Assembly (NCBI GenBank): GCA_021153165.1
Contig: JAGKTZ010000043.1
Span: 1 to 15,891, forward strand
Length of the DNA: 15,891 bases
DNA from: Prevotellaceae bacterium
GTDB taxonomy: Bacteria; Bacteroidota; Bacteroidia; Bacteroidales; Bacteroidaceae
Direction of reading: 5' to 3'
The notes under the pieces are model-generated. The model had not been told where the DNA came from. It made no database searches and saw nothing but the letters and a program-made list of their open reading frames with translations. Below are positions 15,769 through 15,891 of this stretch, one piece after another (positions within the stretch are counted from its first letter, which is position 1; every line of letters starts with the position of its first letter). Made by a program: the position numbers and the translations under genes.

Positions 15769-15876
15769 GCGACGCCTCGTGAAAAAAACATTAGACCTTT
15801 TTCAAATTTCGCGACGCCTCGTTAAAAAAAGGTCTAACCTTTTTGAAATTCCAGAACGGTTTTTTGAAAAAGGCCT
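15769..15876 (+). repeat. Palindromic intergenic element, copy C (core 15793-15835)
   Basis: This is the third copy of the 43-nt core, 41 of 43 identical to copy A by hand alignment and in the same orientation. The stem is 12 perfect pairs (15791-15802 with 15826-15837). The loop motif GCGACGCCTCGT also occurs 42 bp upstream at 15769-15780, followed by an A run. A downstream partner, CCTTTTT (15838-15844) with AAAAAGG (15867-15873), makes a further nested hairpin. The element runs nearly to the window edge, so its full extent may not be visible. Confidence 0.8.
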
Positions 15877-15891
15877 GGGGCTGGAAAACGA

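Overview
The window reads as chromosomal DNA from a member of the Bacteroidota, most likely order Bacteroidales and near Prevotella. The evidence is: Bacteroidetes-type promoters (TTTG or TCTG, 20 nt, TATCTTTG), A/T-rich leaders without strong Shine-Dalgarno sites, secreted proteins with type IX secretion (T9SS) style C-terminal tails, a large Bacteroidetes-type alpha-2-macroglobulin, and a UvrA and a peptide transporter whose sequences look typical of the phylum. The genus is inference. All five convincing genes are on the + strand.

Layout. 1-171 is a leader region. 172-5760 encodes a 1862-residue exported alpha-2-macroglobulin-family protein that lacks the thioester motif. 5761-6025 holds a 99-bp near-perfect palindrome and the promoter of the next gene. 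6026-9709 encodes a 1227-residue secreted GH95 glycoside hydrolase (alpha-L-fucosidase family) with two lectin-like N-terminal repeats and a short T9SS-like tail; its codon use suggests very high expression. A strong intrinsic terminator (9730-9770) follows, then a second copy of the palindromic element and a well-formed promoter. 10008-10709 encodes a small secreted protein ending in a gliding-motility/type B T9SS domain. 10810-13722 is uvrA (nucleotide excision repair), probably read through from the gene before it. 13723-13945 contains a C-rich, G-poor array of about 21-bp direct repeats. 13946-15592 encodes a proton-dependent oligopeptide transporter (POT) family protein, followed by a strong terminator and a third copy of the palindromic element at the window edge.

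The genes do not form one obvious pathway. The exported hydrolase, the macroglobulin and the peptide transporter fit a host- or gut-associated life of glycan and peptide use, with uvrA as a housekeeping gene. The least explained signal is a family of 43-nt intergenic hairpins (cores 5825-5867, 9841-9883, 15793-15835). The three have identical length, the same orientation and a conserved loop, and each lies 3' of a gene. I do not recognise this family and regard it as the best candidate for something undescribed.
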